Below are positions 13,052-13,231 of a DNA stretch of 13,231 bases, piece after piece. Each line of letters starts with the position of its first letter. Position 1 is the first letter of the stretch. The notes below the pieces were generated by a model. That model saw nothing but the letters and a program-made list of their open reading frames with translations, ran no database searches and was not told the DNA's origin. The translations under genes and the position numbers were made by a program. Source of the DNA: an uncultured Lachnospiraceae bacterium (GTDB lineage Bacteria > Bacillota > Clostridia > Lachnospirales > Lachnospiraceae); the NCBI GenBank assembly GCA_910584785.1, contig CAJUDX010000079.1, positions 1 through 13,231 on the forward strand, in the 5' to 3' direction.

Positions 13052-13231
13052 TTACTCATCGGCTATTTCCTCATTCATAAAGGCAGCAATATCTTTGCAC
13101 ACCTCTTCCATGGTCATTTCTCCAGTATAAGCCTTAACCATGGTGGACTGGGAGTAATCTTCCCATGCCTTGGTATTCTTGGTATAAGGACGGATAACCA
13201 TATCCTCGGTCATATCCAGATAGGCTTTTAA
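13052..13231 (-). CDS. Extracellular solute-binding protein of a sugar ABC transporter, C-terminal fragment (partial)
   Basis: The last 59 codons and TAA stop of a minus-strand gene enter from the right edge. The visible protein contains VIRPYTKNTKAWEDYSQ and then STMVKAYTGEMTMEEVCKD, ending AAFMNEEIADE. The pattern of a short amphipathic region followed by YTGEMTMEEVCKDIAAFMNE is typical of the C-terminus of family 1 lipoprotein sugar-binding proteins of Firmicute ABC importers, which act outside the membrane. The signal peptide and lipobox would be beyond the window. It converges with the AraC-type gene. The assignment rests on a short tail only; the substrate cannot be told. Confidence 0.65.
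   Translation of the reverse strand, partial: LKAYLDMTEDMVIRPYTKNTKAWEDYSQSTMVKAYTGEMTMEEVCKDIAAFMNEEIADE

Overview
The window looks like a chromosomal segment of a Clostridia bacterium, most likely a Lachnospiraceae-type gut organism. The evidence is moderate G+C with AT-rich gaps, AGGAGG ribosome sites, sigma-A type promoters, Lachnospiraceae-like IF3/L35/L20 proteins, and a hexuronate catabolic cluster. I made no database search, so the taxonomic call is inference.

Left part (1-2027). A minus-strand gene (305-1633) encodes a TnpB-family protein whose three RuvC catalytic acidic positions are all replaced (A, L and K instead of D, E and D), while its CxxC...CxxC zinc ribbon is intact. This is the signature of a nuclease-dead TnpB, as in the TldR RNA-guided repressors. 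Downstream of it (304 to 1) is about 300 nt of non-coding, hairpin-rich sequence resembling a TnpB right-end guide RNA. It finishes in a strong hairpin followed by a possible guide that runs into the window edge. Upstream, two copies of a loxP-like site (8-bp arms, asymmetric 8-bp centre) lie in inverted orientation around about 113 bp that carries promoters. This is a candidate invertible promoter, or alternatively a paired operator.

Middle part (2028-10302). This is a hexuronate (galacturonate/glucuronate) degradation locus arranged in blocks. On the minus strand are uxaA (altronate dehydratase) and an IclR regulator, then a separate promoter for eda (KDPG aldolase), kdgK (KDG kinase) and a second, diverged PfkB kinase. 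On the plus strand, divergent from uxaA, are a LacI-family regulator and uxaC (uronate isomerase). The LacI-type gene appears to control both divergent promoters through two TGTAAGYACTTACA operators. Twin TTCGTAWATACRAT boxes just downstream of the eda promoter are candidate sites for the IclR regulator. Together the products would take uronate to tagaturonate or fructuronate (UxaC), altronate to KDG (UxaA), KDG to KDPG (KdgK), and KDPG to pyruvate plus glyceraldehyde-3-phosphate (Eda). The tagaturonate/fructuronate reductase and mannonate dehydratase are not in the window.

Right part (10303-13231). The translation operon infC-rpmI-rplT runs on the minus strand from a consensus promoter and a structured leader of about 240 nt. 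infC most plausibly starts at an AUU codon rather than at the downstream ATG. A plus-strand AraC-family regulator with an N-terminal cupin-like domain follows. It converges on the C-terminal end of a minus-strand sugar-type extracellular solute-binding protein that continues past the window edge.
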